The notes beneath the pieces are model-generated. The model searched no databases. It worked only from the letters and a program-made list of their open reading frames with translations, and had not been told where the DNA came from. This document shows positions 16,252-26,006 of a DNA stretch of 64,000 bases, one piece after another. Where the stretch lies: NCBI RefSeq assembly GCF_015477775.1, contig NZ_JADLQO010000002.1:310001-374000 (forward strand), in the 5' to 3' direction. The position numbers and the translations under genes were made by a program. Position 1 is the stretch's first letter. Each line of letters starts with the position of its first letter. This stretch comes from Nocardia abscessus (GTDB lineage: Bacteria > Actinomycetota > Actinomycetes > Mycobacteriales > Mycobacteriaceae).

Positions 16252-17126
16252 GATGCCACCCCGGCGAGCAGGCGCCCATATGCCCGGCGCGTCTCGGCGG
16301 CCAGCGAGGTGTGCCGCACGAGTTCGCCACGGGCCAGGTGCGGATCGTAGGGGATCTCCATGATGTCGCGAACCCAGCCGGAGAGGTGCTCGCGCAAATG
16401 ATCCGCTACCCGGGAATCGTCACCCGGGTATTGATGCGAGACCACGATCGTGGTGTCACCGACGACGCCGCCGCCGTGCCCCTCTCCCGGGTCACCGAAC
16501 TGGTCGTCGAGCCATTCCAGGGCGACCCGCAGCCGGTTGGCCGCGTCGGTGCGGGCCGGAATGGCAAGCACCAGAGCCACATCCGCGTCATCGAGCAAGG
16601 GCAGCAGTTGCCTGGCGGCAATCGGGTGCCCACCGTCGTAGACGGCGGTGTATCCCGCGTCGTGCACGGCACGCGCGACCGTGAGATAGGTCGCACGCCT
16701 GCGCAGCGGCGCGGCGTCACGCCAGAGCAGACCGATACCCGAAGTCGCGCGCGACAGGCACTCCTTCAACGGCGCCGGCTCGTCGTCACCGCGGCCGTAC
16801 AGCCAGGACTGCAAACTGATCGGGTGCAGGTGCTCATCGGCGCCGCGCAGCGCGAGATCGCTGCCCGCCGAGGTGGCGTCCACCGCGACCGTCGGCGTCC
16901 CGCCCGTGCCGAGTTCACCCGCCAACCCCAACGTCGTCGTGGTGGTACCCGCACCACCGCACCCGCCGACCACCAGAATCGGCCGCTGCACCGGATGATC
17001 CGCCTCGGAGCCGCCGCCCCTGCCGCGCCGCAACCGCACCACCGGAGCCTTGGAACGCACGGGCCGGCCCGACGCCGCGCCCTCGCCGGGCGTCTCGTCG
17101 AGCCAGCGGCTCCAGTCCTCTCCCAT
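16248..17126 (-). CDS. MinD/ParA-like ATPase with atypical P-loop
   Basis: A 292-residue protein with a charged, flexible N-terminus and a MinD/CpaE-like domain beginning LVVGGCGGAGTTTTTLGLAG (residues 51-70), followed by VAVDATSAGSDLALR and VLAIPARTDAANRL. Family members normally have GGxGKTT; here the Lys position is Thr, so classical ATP hydrolysis is doubtful. CpaE/TadZ-type relatives that position secretion machines show similar changes. It is the first of two overlapping MinD-like genes and probably helps localise or regulate assembly of the T4SS-like system (inference). Confidence 0.82.
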   Translation of the reverse strand: MGEDWSRWLDETPGEGAASGRPVRSKAPVVRLRRGRGGGSEADHPVQRPILVVGGCGGAGTTTTTLGLAGELGTGGTPTVAVDATSAGSDLALRGADEHLHPISLQSWLYGRGDDEPAPLKECLSRATSGIGLLWRDAAPLRRRATYLTVARAVHDAGYTAVYDGGHPIAARQLLPLLDDADVALVLAIPARTDAANRLRVALEWLDDQFGDPGEGHGGGVVGDTTIVVSHQYPGDDSRVADHLREHLSGWVRDIMEIPYDPHLARGELVRHTSLAAETRRAYGRLLAGVAS

Positions 17127-17141
17127 CGCCTCTGCTCTCCT

Positions 17142-18110
17142 TTATCCGGCCGCGATACCCGTGATCAGGGTGCGACCGTCGATCACCGCGGTGGTGACCG
17201 TCTGTCTGTTGTACGTGGCGGGCACACCGCCAGGCCGGTACTCCGTCACCTCCACCGAATACCGGTTGTCACCGGCACCCACGATCCGCACGCAATGCGC
17301 CGTGCCCACCGGGACCGAGTCGATCCCCCGCTGGATGACCCAGGCCGGCTGGACGCTGGCATCCGGCGCGACGGCCGCGCGGGCCCGTTCCCCGGAGCGT
17401 TCGACGTAGTACGCGTATTGGAACGACAGCACCGCGTCCGGCCCGGATCCCGTACCGCCCGCCTCCGCGCTGCGCACGACCGTGTCGCCGCGCTCGGTCG
17501 GGCAGGCGCCCGCGCTGATCGCACGCGGATCGGCGCCCGCCTGCGCGCTGCCGACGGTGAGCTGCACCGACTCGGACATGTGCGAGTCTCTCGGCAAGGC
17601 GGCGCGATCGGCCGCGGAGCGCAGCAGCAACAGCACGCCCACCGCGGCCACCGCGATGACGAGCACCGCCACGATGACGATGATCAGCAGCCGGGCCCGG
17701 CGCAGGGCGGGGTGGTCACGGGCGGCTTGCCGCAGCGCACGCGACTCCGCAGGACGCGGCCGGTCCTCGGGCTCGTGTTCGTCGTCGTCGGCCCACGGGA
17801 ACGGGACCGGACCGACCGGCCGGGGCGCGACGTAGTCGTCGTCGGGACCGGGCGCGTGGCCGGTCACCACCCAATCCGACCACCCTCCGGTGAATTCGCT
17901 GCGCTGCGCGGGCAGATCCGCCGGGACCTCATCGGGTCTGCGCTGCCATTGCTGGTCGTCGTCGCGAATGTAGTCCGGGTAGCGGGAAGGCCCGTCATCG
18001 TCCGCGGGGGCGATGACATTCGGCTCGTCACGCTTGCCTGCCTCCGGCGCGTCGGTCTCCGGCTCCAAAGCGCCGTACCAGCGGGAAAGCTGTTTGTACG
18101 ACTTCAACAT
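17142..18110 (-). CDS. Single-pass membrane protein opening the T4SS-like operon
   Basis: I recognise no named family. Of 322 residues, 1-140 are cytoplasmic, acidic and Pro/Asp/Arg-rich (probably disordered). Residues 142-163 form one transmembrane helix (LLIIVIVAVLVIAVAAVGVLL). The C-terminal 150 residues are extracytoplasmic with paired Cys (GACPTERG; HCVRI) and repeated beta-strand-like segments. The start ATG at 18110 has GGGGGA directly upstream. It precedes the MinD-like gene by 15 bases and is the first gene of the cluster as read on the minus strand. Confidence 0.8.
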   Translation of the reverse strand: MLKSYKQLSRWYGALEPETDAPEAGKRDEPNVIAPADDDGPSRYPDYIRDDDQQWQRRPDEVPADLPAQRSEFTGGWSDWVVTGHAPGPDDDYVAPRPVGPVPFPWADDDEHEPEDRPRPAESRALRQAARDHPALRRARLLIIVIVAVLVIAVAAVGVLLLLRSAADRAALPRDSHMSESVQLTVGSAQAGADPRAISAGACPTERGDTVVRSAEAGGTGSGPDAVLSFQYAYYVERSGERARAAVAPDASVQPAWVIQRGIDSVPVGTAHCVRIVGAGDNRYSVEVTEYRPGGVPATYNRQTVTTAVIDGRTLITGIAAG

Positions 18111-18167
18111 TCCCCCATTCCCGCAGAGCAGGGCACGCAGTATCGCATCGTCGGACCCTCTCGGCGA

Positions 18168-19796
18168 TCAGTTCGTGGAGAACGGGTAGGCGTTGGGTAT
18201 GCCGGGTCGGTCGGTGGGCGGAATCGATGTCACGCCGCCGGATGAGGCGCCATCGGCTCCTGTCCCGAACGGAAATTGTCCCGTACCGGACGAACTCGAC
18301 GTGGGAGACGCGCCGGAGCCGTCCCCGAAGAATCCGGTGGGCTGCTTCTCCAGCACGCCCCGCGGCTCGGCCTTGCCGCCGAAGGCGTCGGCGACGTCGC
18401 GGGCGACGGCCGCGAACCAGTCGGCGACGAACTGGGTGGGAGCGGCGCCGTTCGCCGACACGGTCGCGCTGCCGTAGGCGGTGTGGCGCTGAACGGTGTC
18501 CCAGTAGCGCACCCAGGTGGTGGTGTTCAGCAGTTCGCTGTTGTCGGTGATGTTCTGCACTACCGCGTCGAACGCCTGGGTGACCAGCCGGACTCCGGTG
18601 GTCGGCGGAATCAGCTGGGGAATGGCGCCGAGCAACTTGACGCCGAGCTGCAGCAGCGCGGCGGGCGGATTCGCCAGGCCCGCGGTGGCCAGCTCGGAGA
18701 TGTTCGCCGGGTCGATGACCGCCCGGACCACCGCTACCACGGAGTTCAGCCCGATCATGCCGACCTTCAGCAGCGCCTGCAACGCGCCGGGCAGATTCAG
18801 CGACGTGCGCGGGTCCGAGGCGTCGGCCAGGCGCTGCGAGATCGACTTCTGCGGCGAGATCGCCAGGGTGGCCAGCGAATTACCCTGGACGTCCTCGTTG
18901 ACCACTTGGGTCGCGGTCTTGATCGAGGTGAACGCCAGCGCCTGTGCGATGGACACCAGGGAGGCGATCGGGTCGCCGCCGCTGAGCTTGGACTGGCCGA
19001 CCACGTTGGCGACCGCTTTCAGGATCGGCGCGCCGTCCGGGGCGTCGCAGGCGAGGTCGCCCGCCGTGCAGAAACTCGCCACCCGGCCGGTGAGCGCCCC
19101 GAAGTTGGCGGCCTTGTCCCGTTCCGGGCCGATGCCGCCGCCGCTGGCGGGCGTCTGCGACAGGGCGACGAGGGATCCCAGCCGGTCGCCCGCGGTTCCC
19201 GGCGCGGGGTCCGGCGTCGCCTTGCCCGGCGATCCGGGGAACAGCGGTGCGCCCGGATTGCGGGTGGGGTCGCCGAACAGCGCGACGGCAGCGACCTTCT
19301 CGGCGGGCAGCACGCCACGACCCTGGCCGATCTCCTGGGCGAACATCGACGCGACGTGCGCGCCCTGCGAGTAACCGACGATCGCGAAGCGGGTGTTCGG
19401 GCAAGCGTCGGCGACGGTTTCGGCCATGCTCCGCAAACGGTCGAGGCCGCCGGACACCGATTCCGAGTAGGGCGCCGCGCCACCGGCAGTCACACCGCCG
19501 AAGCCGGATTCGTATGGCACATAGGCCCGGTCGACCAGACCGGTGTCGGGAGCTTTCGCCATCATCGGGCGGAAGACGGTGGAGAGCATGCCGGTGTCGG
19601 TGGTGGGCGCCGCGTCCGGCGAGGATTCACCGGTGCCCTGAATTCCCAAGGCGTACAACGCGGGACAGGTCGCGAGGCGAATGTTCGTGGACGGACCGGC
19701 GGGACTCGACGGCTCCGCCGCGGCGACACCGGCGGTCGCCACAACCACGGCGAGTGCTACCAGCATCCCCGAGAGTCTTGCCGTGTATCCAGTCAT
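18168..19796 (-). CDS. Secreted cutinase-family esterase
   Basis: Predicted exported serine hydrolase acting on cutin-like polyesters or lipids. It has a signal peptide (about 1-28, ending AGVAAA). The cutinase domain (about 40-265) contains CPALYALGIQGTGESSP, the nucleophile motif FAIVGYSQGAH and the Asp site FCTAGDLACDAPDG. At 542 residues it is far longer than a single-domain cutinase (about 200-250); the C-terminal half is Ala/Leu-rich and ends in a Ser/Thr/Gly-rich tail. The start is ATG at 19796; the track-length TTG start four codons earlier is less likely. It is monocistronic, with a 271-base upstream gap to rel. Confidence 0.9.
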   Translation of the reverse strand: MTGYTARLSGMLVALAVVVATAGVAAAEPSSPAGPSTNIRLATCPALYALGIQGTGESSPDAAPTTDTGMLSTVFRPMMAKAPDTGLVDRAYVPYESGFGGVTAGGAAPYSESVSGGLDRLRSMAETVADACPNTRFAIVGYSQGAHVASMFAQEIGQGRGVLPAEKVAAVALFGDPTRNPGAPLFPGSPGKATPDPAPGTAGDRLGSLVALSQTPASGGGIGPERDKAANFGALTGRVASFCTAGDLACDAPDGAPILKAVANVVGQSKLSGGDPIASLVSIAQALAFTSIKTATQVVNEDVQGNSLATLAISPQKSISQRLADASDPRTSLNLPGALQALLKVGMIGLNSVVAVVRAVIDPANISELATAGLANPPAALLQLGVKLLGAIPQLIPPTTGVRLVTQAFDAVVQNITDNSELLNTTTWVRYWDTVQRHTAYGSATVSANGAAPTQFVADWFAAVARDVADAFGGKAEPRGVLEKQPTGFFGDGSGASPTSSSSGTGQFPFGTGADGASSGGVTSIPPTDRPGIPNAYPFSTN

Positions 19797-20067
19797 AGCG
19801 ATCCGCAATCAAGTCGTCTGCCGCAGCTACCTCAACGCCATGAAACGCAATAGACGGTAACAGATTCCGGCTATTACTGCCGCATCGACGGAAAACTTCC
19901 ATGACACGCCGACATGAACGCGACACACCGCGGCGCGTTCCGGGAATCAGTCCGACAAGTTTCCGACAACGCGCTGCGGATGGCAACCCCCGAACCGATT
20001 CCGCGCACACGAAAACCGTTGCGTCGACAGTTAATTAATAGCTATCGAATGCGGGCGGAGCCGTAGC

Positions 20068-22476
20068 TCAGGCCGCGGAGGTGACGCGGTAGACGTCGTA
20101 GACGCCCTCCACGTTGCGCACGACGTTCAGCAGGTGCCCCAGGTGCTTCGGATCGCCCATCTCGAAGGTGAACTTGCTGATCGCCACCCGGTCGCCGTGC
20201 GTGGCCACCGACGCGGACAGGATGTTGACCTTCTCGTCGGCCAGCACCTTCGTCACGTCCGACAACAGCCGCGTGCGATCGAGCGCCTCGATCTGGATGG
20301 CGACCAGGAACACCGAGGACGGCGACGGCGCCCAGGACACCTCGATGATCCGTTCGGCCTGATCACGCAGCGAACCGGCGTTCGTGCAGTCGGTGCGGTG
20401 CACGCTCACCGCGCCGCCGCGGGTCACGAAGCCCATGATCTCGTCACCCGGGACCGGGGTGCAGCATTTCGCCAGCTTGGCGACCGTGCCCGGCGCGCCG
20501 GGGATCAGCACGCCCGCGTCGCCGGTGACCCGCTGCCTGCTCGGCGTCGTCGACGGGGTGGAGCGCTCGGCCAGCTCGTTCTCCACGTCGCCGATGCCGC
20601 CGAGCTGCGCCATCAGCCGCTGCACCACGTGGTGCGCGGAGACCTGGTGCTCACCGACCGCGGTGTAGAGCGTGGAGATGTCGGTGTAGTGCAGCTCGTG
20701 GGCGACCGCGGTCATCGCGTCGACGCTCATCAACCGCTGCAGCGGCAGCCCGACGCGGCGGACCTCCTTGGAGATCTGGTCCTTGCCGCTCTCCAGGGCC
20801 TCCTCGCGCCGCTCTTTGGCGAACCACTGGCGAATCTTGGCCTTGGCGCGCGGCGACACGACGAAGTTCTGCCAGTCGCGGCTGGGTCCCGCGTTCTGCG
20901 CCTTGGAGGTGAACACCTCCACGACCTCGCCGTTCTCCAGCTGACGCTCCAGCGCGACCAGGCGCCCGTTCACCCGGGCGCCGATGCAGCGGTGGCCTAC
21001 CTCGGTGTGCACGGCGTAGGCGAAGTCCACCGGCGTCGACTTCTGCGGCAGCGTGATGACGTCGCCCTTCGGCGTGAAGACGAAGATCTCCGGCGACTTC
21101 AGGTCGAAGCGCAGCGACTCCAGGAACTCGGCCGGGTCGGCCGCCTCCCGCTGCCAGTCCAGCAGCTGGCGCATCCACGCCATGTCATCGACCTCGGCGG
21201 TGTCGTTGGAGTGCTTGCCGCGGGTCTCCTTGTAGCGCCAGTGCGCGGCGATGCCGAACTCCGCGGTGCGATGCATGTCCTGGGTACGGATCTGCACCTC
21301 GAGGGGCTTGCCGTCCGGCCCGACCACGGTGGTGTGCAGCGACTGGTAGACGCCGTAGCGCGGCTGGGCGATGTAGTCCTTGAACCGGCCCGCCATGGGC
21401 TGCCACAGCGAGTGCACCACGCCGACGGCCGCATAGCAGTCGCGCACCTCGTCACACAGGATGCGGATACCGACCAGGTCGTGGATGTCGTCGAAGTCCT
21501 TACCCTTGACGATCATCTTCTGGTAGATCGACCAGTAGTGCTTCGGACGGCCCTCGACGATCGCGTTGATCCGGGAGGCGGCCAGCGTGTTGACGATCTC
21601 GGCGCGCACCTTCGCCAGGTAGGTGTCGCGGGAGGGCGCGCGGTCGGCGACCAGCCGGACGATCTCGTCGTACTTCTTCGGGTGCAGGATCGCGAAGGCG
21701 AGGTCCTCCAACTCCCACTTCACCGTCGCCATGCCGAGGCGATGGGCAAGGGGCGCAATGACTTCCAGCGTCTCCTTGGCCTTCTTCGCCTGCTTCTCCG
21801 GCGGCAGGAAACGCATGGTGCGCATGTTGTGCAGCCGGTCGGCCACTTTGATCACCAGCACGCGCGGATCACGGGCCATCGCGATGATCATCTTGCGGAT
21901 GGTCTCGGCCTCGGCGGCGGCGCCCAGGTTGACCTTGTCCAGCTTGGTGACGCCGTCGACGAGGTGGGCGACCTCGGAGCCGAAGTCCTGGGTCAGCTGC
22001 TCGAGGCTGTAGCCGGTGTCCTCCACCGTGTCGTGCAGGAGCGCCGCCACCAGCGTGGTGGTGTCCATGCCGAGTTCGGCGAGGATGTTGGCCACCGCGA
22101 GCGGATGCGTGATGTAGGGATCGCCGGATTTGCGGAACTGATGCTTGTGCCGGTCGTCGGCCACATCGAAGGCGCGCTGCAGCAGCGTCAGGTTCGCCTT
22201 CGGGTACAACTCGCGATGCACGGTGGCCAGCGGTTCGAGCACCGGCTTGACCGCCGCGATGCCGCGCTGCCCGGTCATGCGGCGGGCCAGGCGCGCACGC
22301 ACCCGGCGTGAGGCCGAGGTCGGGACGGCCGAAGAGGTGCCCGGCTGACGCGGAGGCGTCGCGTTCGCCGGCGCGGTCGGTTTCGCGGCCTGCGCGGCGT
22401 CGGTGGCGCCCGCACCGTTCGACTGCGGGCCCGACGTCGATTGCTCGACTTTCGCCTCGCCCAGATGCTGCGTCAT
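20068..22476 (-). CDS. rel: Bifunctional (p)ppGpp synthetase/hydrolase Rel
   Basis: Makes and degrades the stringent-response alarmone (p)ppGpp from ATP and GTP/GDP. The 802-residue length fits long Rel proteins. After a low-complexity N-terminus of about 80 residues come the HD hydrolase domain ([21 protein letters not shown]), the synthetase domain ([34 protein letters not shown]), a TGS domain ([12 protein letters not shown]), a Cys-containing helical region ([19 protein letters not shown]) and a C-terminal ACT domain. Both catalytic sets look intact. ATG at 22476 has GGAGAGG upstream. In M. tuberculosis its neighbours are ppiB and apt; here both sides carry large insertions. Confidence 0.97.
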   Translation of the reverse strand: MTQHLGEAKVEQSTSGPQSNGAGATDAAQAAKPTAPANATPPRQPGTSSAVPTSASRRVRARLARRMTGQRGIAAVKPVLEPLATVHRELYPKANLTLLQRAFDVADDRHKHQFRKSGDPYITHPLAVANILAELGMDTTTLVAALLHDTVEDTGYSLEQLTQDFGSEVAHLVDGVTKLDKVNLGAAAEAETIRKMIIAMARDPRVLVIKVADRLHNMRTMRFLPPEKQAKKAKETLEVIAPLAHRLGMATVKWELEDLAFAILHPKKYDEIVRLVADRAPSRDTYLAKVRAEIVNTLAASRINAIVEGRPKHYWSIYQKMIVKGKDFDDIHDLVGIRILCDEVRDCYAAVGVVHSLWQPMAGRFKDYIAQPRYGVYQSLHTTVVGPDGKPLEVQIRTQDMHRTAEFGIAAHWRYKETRGKHSNDTAEVDDMAWMRQLLDWQREAADPAEFLESLRFDLKSPEIFVFTPKGDVITLPQKSTPVDFAYAVHTEVGHRCIGARVNGRLVALERQLENGEVVEVFTSKAQNAGPSRDWQNFVVSPRAKAKIRQWFAKERREEALESGKDQISKEVRRVGLPLQRLMSVDAMTAVAHELHYTDISTLYTAVGEHQVSAHHVVQRLMAQLGGIGDVENELAERSTPSTTPSRQRVTGDAGVLIPGAPGTVAKLAKCCTPVPGDEIMGFVTRGGAVSVHRTDCTNAGSLRDQAERIIEVSWAPSPSSVFLVAIQIEALDRTRLLSDVTKVLADEKVNILSASVATHGDRVAISKFTFEMGDPKHLGHLLNVVRNVEGVYDVYRVTSAA

Positions 22477-22867
22477 GCCACCACCTCTCCGCGCCTCGAT
22501 CGGACCACCCTATCCGACCGGTGCAACCTCCCGGACCACCAACTTTAGTCCGGGCGGAGCACCCACGTCCGCTCAGCCGACGCCGGATGCGCACCGGGGC
22601 CTCCGGACGGGGAACGGGCGCCGAGTCCGGGCGGTTCCGGACGCACCCGGCAACCGTCACATATCGGACACGCCCGGGCCGCGGGGCGCAGCGTATTCAC
22701 GGGGGCGCGGCAACGAGACCAACCGCCGCACCGGCGACGACCAGCGCTTTTACGCCCGATGCGGCGAGGAGGGTGGGATGGGCCGGACATCGGAGCCTGC
22801 CGGTTGATCGAGAGGGCAACCGGAGGCACCGGAGCCGACGAGCCCCGGCCCGGTTCCTGGAGCTCGG
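22477..22867. other. 391-base intergenic region upstream of rel
   Basis: Contains the rel leader, including a TAGGGT hexamer (minus strand, 22507-22512) that could be a sigma-A -10 box but lacks a convincing -35. The small open frames here are shadows without ribosome-binding sites. No repeat, RNA gene or operator was recognised. Confidence 0.5.
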
Positions 22868-23857
22868 TCAGCGAATCGCGGCGGGCTGAGGTTCGGAGAG
22901 CGGCGACCGGGCGGGCACGGGCTCGGGAAGCAGGGAGCGACCGTCGAGATCGGCGGCGGGGACGACGTCGAGCAGGTCGAGCACCGTGGGGGTGATGTCG
23001 ACCAGGGTTGCTCGCGTACTGGTGGCGCCGGGCCGGAAGTCCGGCCCGCGAGCGATGACGAAATTGGTCGTCTCGTCGGCCGATTGGCCGCCGTGCCCGC
23101 CTTTCGGCGTGTGACCGTGATCGGCGGTGACGAGCACGGTCCACCGCTCGGCGGGGTGCGCGGCGGCGCGGGCGTCCACCGCGGCGACGATGCGGCCGAC
23201 CAGAGCGTCGATGCGCGTCACGGCGTCCAGGTAGGCACGCGAGGCGCCACCGGCGTCGTGACCGGCGCGGTCCACCTGGTCCAGATGGGTGAAGAGCAGG
23301 TCGGGCGCGAATTTGCCGATCGCGGTCACCACGGCGTCGGTGGTGGCGGCATCGGTGCGCGCCTCGTCGGGATCGCCCGGTACGGGCGCGGTGGAGACGA
23401 CGACGTCGGCGCGGGGGCTGCCGCTGCCGGTCATGGTGGCGATCTGGTCCCAGGTCGCGATCGACTGCGTCTTCAGCGCCGGCCGGGCCCGTTCGAGCTG
23501 GGTGAAGACCGTCGGGTACCGCGCGAACGGCGCCGCGGTGAACTGGTTGTTCGTGATGCCGTGCTTGCGATCCCATACACCGGTCAGCACGCTGGCCCAG
23601 GAGGGACCGGAGATGGTGATGTGCGGGGCGATCGATGAACGGCTCAGCAAGCCCGCACCGCTCAGTCGCAGCAGATTCGGCGCCTGAGCCTGCTCGATCT
23701 TGCTGTACATCAGGCCGTCCAAACCGATCACGACTACTTTGGCCGCCTGCGCCTCCCCCGCGGCGACTCCGGCCGCGCCGGACAGCGGAAGGAGTACGGC
23801 CGCCGCGACGGCAACAACTTTCGGCACCAGTCGCGCTCGGCTCATACCGCGAACCAT
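22868..23857 (-). CDS. Secreted type I phosphodiesterase / nucleotide pyrophosphatase
   Basis: An alkaline-phosphatase-superfamily enzyme that would hydrolyse phosphodiester or pyrophosphate bonds outside the membrane. The 329 residues start with a signal peptide (AVAAAVLLPLSGAAGVAAGEA). Metal-site motifs are VVVIGLDGLMYSK (Asp), the nucleophile region ITISGPSWASVLTGVWDRKHG, FTHLDQVDRAGHDAG and VTADHGHTPKGGHG. No ribosome-binding site picks between ATG 23857 and ATG 23845. It stands alone between rel and a divergent metallophosphoesterase gene. Confidence 0.88.
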   Translation of the reverse strand: MVRGMSRARLVPKVVAVAAAVLLPLSGAAGVAAGEAQAAKVVVIGLDGLMYSKIEQAQAPNLLRLSGAGLLSRSSIAPHITISGPSWASVLTGVWDRKHGITNNQFTAAPFARYPTVFTQLERARPALKTQSIATWDQIATMTGSGSPRADVVVSTAPVPGDPDEARTDAATTDAVVTAIGKFAPDLLFTHLDQVDRAGHDAGGASRAYLDAVTRIDALVGRIVAAVDARAAAHPAERWTVLVTADHGHTPKGGHGGQSADETTNFVIARGPDFRPGATSTRATLVDITPTVLDLLDVVPAADLDGRSLLPEPVPARSPLSEPQPAAIR

Positions 23858-24117
23858 GCGGGACCGACCGGGGCGTGCGATAGCCCGCCACGGCAGTGTT
23901 CATGGACGTTTCATCAACGGCCACACTGCCCGTCGCCTCACTGAACACGCCTTGAACAAGGCATAGCGGAAAGCTATATCCGAACTTCACGGTGGGTCGC
24001 GGCCAGGTGAACGCCGAGTTTCCGCCGTGCGACGCGATCGGCGCGCCCGCGACTCACCGCCCACGGCACGGCACCGTCCCTTGACACGCCCTTCACCGAT
24101 ATGGATGGCTGGCCGTC

Positions 24118-24873
24118 GTGACCGCAGGATGCATTCGCGTGGCGGCCGTCGGCGACCTCCATATGCGCGCGACCGTGTCCGGACGTTTTCGTCCCGATTT
24201 CCTCCGCCTGTCCGCGGACGCCGACCTTCTTTTGCTGGCAGGTGATCTCACCGACGGGGGCAGCCGAACGGAAGCGGATCTGCTGTGCGCCGAACTCGAC
24301 GATCTTCCGGTGCCGGTGGTCGCCGTGCTGGGCAATCACGACCACGATCGGAAATCGGGCTACCTGATCGCGGCGCGGCTCACCGCGCTGGGCGTCCACG
24401 TGCTGGACGGCACCGCGATCACCCTCGCCATCAAGGGAATCCGGCTCGGCGTCGCCGGAGTCATGGGCGGCAGCGGTGGCTTCCCCGGTCATCCCGGCAA
24501 CCCGGAGGAGGGTTCGGCCGAACATCGCGCCCGCATGCGCCGCGGTCCGCTCGACGCCCTACGGCTGCGCCAGGCGCTCGACCTGATCGACTGCGAAACC
24601 CGCATCGCCCTCATGCATTTCGCGCCTGTCCTCGACACGTTGGCCGGTGAACCGCCCAAGATCTACCCCGGACTCGGCTGTCATGATCTGGCCGCGGCGG
24701 TCGACGCGGGCGGGGCGCTGCTCGCCGTCCACGGGCATGCGCACGGCGGAACGGAATTCGGTCGCACCCAGGGTGGGGTGCCGGTGCGGAACGTCTCCTA
24801 CCCGGTGCTCGGGCGCCCCTACGCCGTCTACAAGGTCGCCGCGGGCTCGCGCCGTCCGGCCGGTACCGGCTGA
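24118..24873 (+). CDS. Calcineurin-like metallophosphoesterase
   Basis: A cytoplasmic 251-residue phosphoesterase with all core metal-binding motifs in order: AAVGDLHMR (about 9-17), [10 protein letters not shown] (about 39), LGNHDHDR (about 71), ALMHFAPV and [13 protein letters not shown] (about 215). The substrate is unknown; the [14 protein letters not shown] loop is typical of small actinobacterial YkuE/Rv-type phosphodiesterases. GTG at 24118 is the only good start. The YnfA-type gene follows after 14 bases, so they may be cotranscribed. Confidence 0.9.
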   Translation: MTAGCIRVAAVGDLHMRATVSGRFRPDFLRLSADADLLLLAGDLTDGGSRTEADLLCAELDDLPVPVVAVLGNHDHDRKSGYLIAARLTALGVHVLDGTAITLAIKGIRLGVAGVMGGSGGFPGHPGNPEEGSAEHRARMRRGPLDALRLRQALDLIDCETRIALMHFAPVLDTLAGEPPKIYPGLGCHDLAAAVDAGGALLAVHGHAHGGTEFGRTQGGVPVRNVSYPVLGRPYAVYKVAAGSRRPAGTG

Positions 24874-24887
24874 GTACCGTCCCCGCC

Positions 24888-25220
24888 ATGACGGTCGCTC
24901 GCTCCCTGCTCCTGTTCGCCCTCGCCGCGCTCGCCGAGATCGGCGGCGCCTGGCTGGTCTGGCAGGGCTGGCGGGAGCAGCGCGGCGTCGCCTGGATCGC
25001 CGCGGGCGTCCTCGCGCTCGGCGCCTACGGCTTCGTCGCCACCTTCCAGCCGGACCCGCACTTCGGGCGCATCCTCGCCGCCTACGGCGGTGTCTTCGTC
25101 GCGGGCTCACTGGCGTGGGGCGTGCTGGTGGACAAGTTCCGTCCCGACCGCTGGGACTACCTCGGCGCGGCGATCTGCCTCGTCGGCGTCGCCGTCATCA
25201 TGTACGCGCCACGGCGCTGA
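24888..25220 (+). CDS. YnfA/UPF0060 family small membrane protein
   Basis: A 110-residue integral membrane protein with four helices and the family signatures [13 protein letters not shown] (about 14-26), YGFVATFQP and [15 protein letters not shown], ending in [18 protein letters not shown]. The family resembles small multidrug-resistance-type transporters, but its substrate is not established. The ATG is 14 bases after the metallophosphoesterase stop. Confidence 0.93.
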   Translation: MTVARSLLLFALAALAEIGGAWLVWQGWREQRGVAWIAAGVLALGAYGFVATFQPDPHFGRILAAYGGVFVAGSLAWGVLVDKFRPDRWDYLGAAICLVGVAVIMYAPRR

Positions 25221-25323
25221 GACGTGTACGCCCCCGGCGCTGAGACGTCGCCTCCGATCCACGGCGACGTCGACACCGAACGCGCACCGGTTCGCGCCCG
25301 GAACGAAACGACGACAGCGGTGG

Positions 25324-25965
25324 CTACGCCGTTCCCTCCTCCTCTCCGAAGGCCCACACCGCGGCGGGCCGCCCGGTCGCCTTGACGCGACGCCGTTCGG
25401 TGGTGCGTGACAGGCCGGGGATGGCCGCCAGGGTGCGGTTGAGGTTCGCGGCGTCGGGACGATCTCCGGACAGCGCGGCGGCGGCGGCCACCGCCCTGGT
25501 CGCGGGAAACTCCGCGCCGAGGAGGGCGCGGGTGAAGGTCAGGTCCTTCCACAGCAACCGCGTCAGGACACCGCGGGCCACCGCGACGATGCGATCGTGG
25601 TCGAACGCCAGTTCGGGCGCCTCGTCGAACCCGGTCCACCGCGCCGGTCCCTCGTGCGGGCCGACCACCGCCCACATCGCGATCGACAGCGTCGGTCCGC
25701 GCGGGTCGCGGTTCGGTTCATCGAAGGTCACCAGCTGCCCCACCGGTCCGATGGCGGCCTCCGGCACACCCAGCTTGGTGTGCACCGCTCGCCGCGCCGC
25801 CACAGCCAGCCGCTCCCCCCGCCCGAGCAGCACACCGGGCAGGGCCAGCTGTCCCGCGAACGGCTCCAGCGCACGGGGTGCGATCCCGAACCGCACTGCA
25901 CCGTCCTCGTCCCAGAACCGCAACGCCACCACATCCACCGACACAACGGACTGCTCCACGGCCAC
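25324..25965 (-). CDS. NrtR-like Nudix/winged-helix transcriptional regulator
   Basis: A 213-residue protein with an N-terminal Nudix fold (about 10-140) and a C-terminal winged-helix region (about 150-210: FTRALLGAEFPATRAVAAAAA ... NLNRTLAAI), the architecture of NrtR regulators that sense ADP-ribose and control NAD genes. The Nudix box is degenerate: around ERLAVAARRAVHTKLGV the catalytic glutamates of REUXEEXGU are missing, so it should sense rather than hydrolyse. Start GTG 25965 has AGGATGG upstream. It ends an operon with the PurA-like and VWA genes and is a natural candidate to bind the palindrome at 28237-28267. Confidence 0.83.
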   Translation of the reverse strand: MAVEQSVVSVDVVALRFWDEDGAVRFGIAPRALEPFAGQLALPGVLLGRGERLAVAARRAVHTKLGVPEAAIGPVGQLVTFDEPNRDPRGPTLSIAMWAVVGPHEGPARWTGFDEAPELAFDHDRIVAVARGVLTRLLWKDLTFTRALLGAEFPATRAVAAAAALSGDRPDAANLNRTLAAIPGLSRTTERRRVKATGRPAAVWAFGEEEGTA

Positions 25966-26006
25966 CCATCCTGCCCGACCGTCCGCACGACGCGTGGACC
26001 GTCTCG

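Noticed and set aside
2628..18110. Intact integrative conjugative element
   Set aside because: No integrase, relaxase, tRNA target or flanking direct repeat was seen, so only a T4SS-like locus is claimed.
20134..22311. 725-codon plus-strand frame opposite rel
   Set aside because: Antisense shadow of a well-defined Rel protein with no domain of its own.
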